Shown: positions 63,679 to 64,000 of the stretch, piece after piece
Position numbering within the stretch: the stretch's first letter is position 1
How the letters are laid out: every line of letters begins with the position of its first letter
Assembly (NCBI RefSeq): GCF_014698235.1
Contig: NZ_JACJSP010000006.1
Location: 62,001-126,000 of the forward strand
Reading direction: 5' to 3'
Source: Limnothrix sp. FACHB-406
GTDB lineage: Bacteria > Cyanobacteriota > Cyanobacteriia > CACIAM-69d
Length of the DNA: 64,000 nucleotides
Notes under the pieces: generated by a model
Seen by the model: only the letters and a program-made list of their open reading frames with translations
Databases searched by the model: none
Told to the model about the DNA's origin: nothing
Translations under genes and position numbers: made by a program

Positions 63679-64000
63679 TTGAACCTGCCGGATTTTTTGT
63701 GGCTGTGGCGAATTGCCGCATGGTCAATGGGCCTGACGCTGACGGCCTATAGTTTGCTGGGTGTGACGGGAGTGGTGTTGAGGCGCGATCGCTTAAGGTC
63801 TAGCGATCGCGCCTTAGCTATGACAACGACTATGGCAACGACCCTTCCAAGCTGGCTGCGCCCGCTGCACATCACCCTGGGCATTGGGTTGGTGGCGTTG
63901 GTGTTGCTGTTGCTGGGGGTGGGAATTGTCGGCACGCTGGGGCATTTTGGCAGCTTGGGCCACTCGCCCCACCTGCTGGCGGGATTGACCGTGGTGGGGT
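63679..64000 (+). CDS. DUF4079 family membrane protein (partial, N-terminal part)
   Basis: An open frame from TTG 63679 runs off the right edge. It begins NLPDFLWLWRIAAWSMGLTL, a first membrane helix, followed by a Thr-rich loop encoded by a repeat (AMTTTMATTLPS), then WLRPLHITLGIGLVALVLLL and GVGIVGTLGHFGSLGHSPHL. The last block is characteristic of DUF4079, a cyanobacterial and plastid family of 4-5 helix membrane proteins of unknown function. The right half is outside the window. The start is not supported by a clear ribosome binding site. Confidence 0.8.
   Translation, partial: MNLPDFLWLWRIAAWSMGLTLTAYSLLGVTGVVLRRDRLRSSDRALAMTTTMATTLPSWLRPLHITLGIGLVALVLLLLGVGIVGTLGHFGSLGHSPHLLAGLTVVG

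Noticed and set aside
1-64000. CRISPR arrays
   Set aside because: All repeats found are contiguous or paired; none shows 25-40 bp identical repeats with regular unique spacers. The Cas4-like nuclease at 25355 has no cas neighbours.

Overview
The window is cyanobacterial chromosome. It carries psbM, other cyanobacteria-restricted families (DUF1830, DUF2358, DUF3747, DUF4079, an HHL1-like protein), a bilin-binding cyanobacteriochrome, an SGAT-type aminotransferase and a large multi-domain Ser/Thr-His kinase. The HIP1 octamer GCGATCGC and its fragments occur throughout. No rRNA, tRNA or CRISPR array was found. By impression of gene style it is a non-heterocystous filamentous lineage near Limnothrix/Pseudanabaena, but the sequence alone does not settle this.

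Layout. 0-16.7 kb: end of an ftsI-like gene, a membrane spermidine-synthase-like protein, a Get3/ArsA-type ATPase behind a DUF2358 gene, two large signalling proteins (a PknB-AAA-GAF-histidine kinase and a LOV + cyanobacteriochrome histidine kinase) around a proline aminopeptidase, and a peptide-type substrate-binding lipoprotein. 16.7-30.4 kb: SRP RNA, two small unknown genes, FtsH, a VOC protein, a VTE6-like DUF92 gene overlapping a CHAD gene, a His-tailed ferrochelatase-like protein sharing its stop with a Fe-S PD-(D/E)XK nuclease, anmK, an HHL1-like gene, peptide deformylase and a HAD phosphatase. 30.4-43.5 kb: a long sparse spacer, a Mo-nitro_C protein, a VTE5-like kinase, a lipoprotein, a complete IS630-type element, glgA, a group 2 sigma factor, a GT2 glycosyltransferase, a CPBP protease and mnmG. 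43.5-47.8 kb: an accessory island between mnmG and alaS with an unknown two-gene cassette, MntA-HepT, DUF2199, Uma2 and a PD-(D/E)XK-like/PIN pair. 47.9-64 kb: alaS, a pyruvyl transferase, a TAP-like hydrolase, SGAT aminotransferase, psbM, a 1.7 kb gene-poor stretch with duplications, peroxiredoxin Q and glutathione peroxidase, DUF3747, a radical SAM operon, DUF1830 and the start of a DUF4079 gene.

Functional threads. Two kinases of phytol salvage type (VTE5-like, VTE6-like) could together convert free phytol to phytyl diphosphate. PsbM, HHL1-like, FtsH, PrxQ, GPx and the radical SAM protein all fit photosystem upkeep and high-light or oxidative stress. The LOV-cyanobacteriochrome kinase offers two photosensors on one output. 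The intergenic DNA has an unusual texture: at least a dozen short arrays of degenerate tandem repeats whose unit length differs from array to array (10 to 14 bp), plus recent perfect duplications of 59 and 79 bp.
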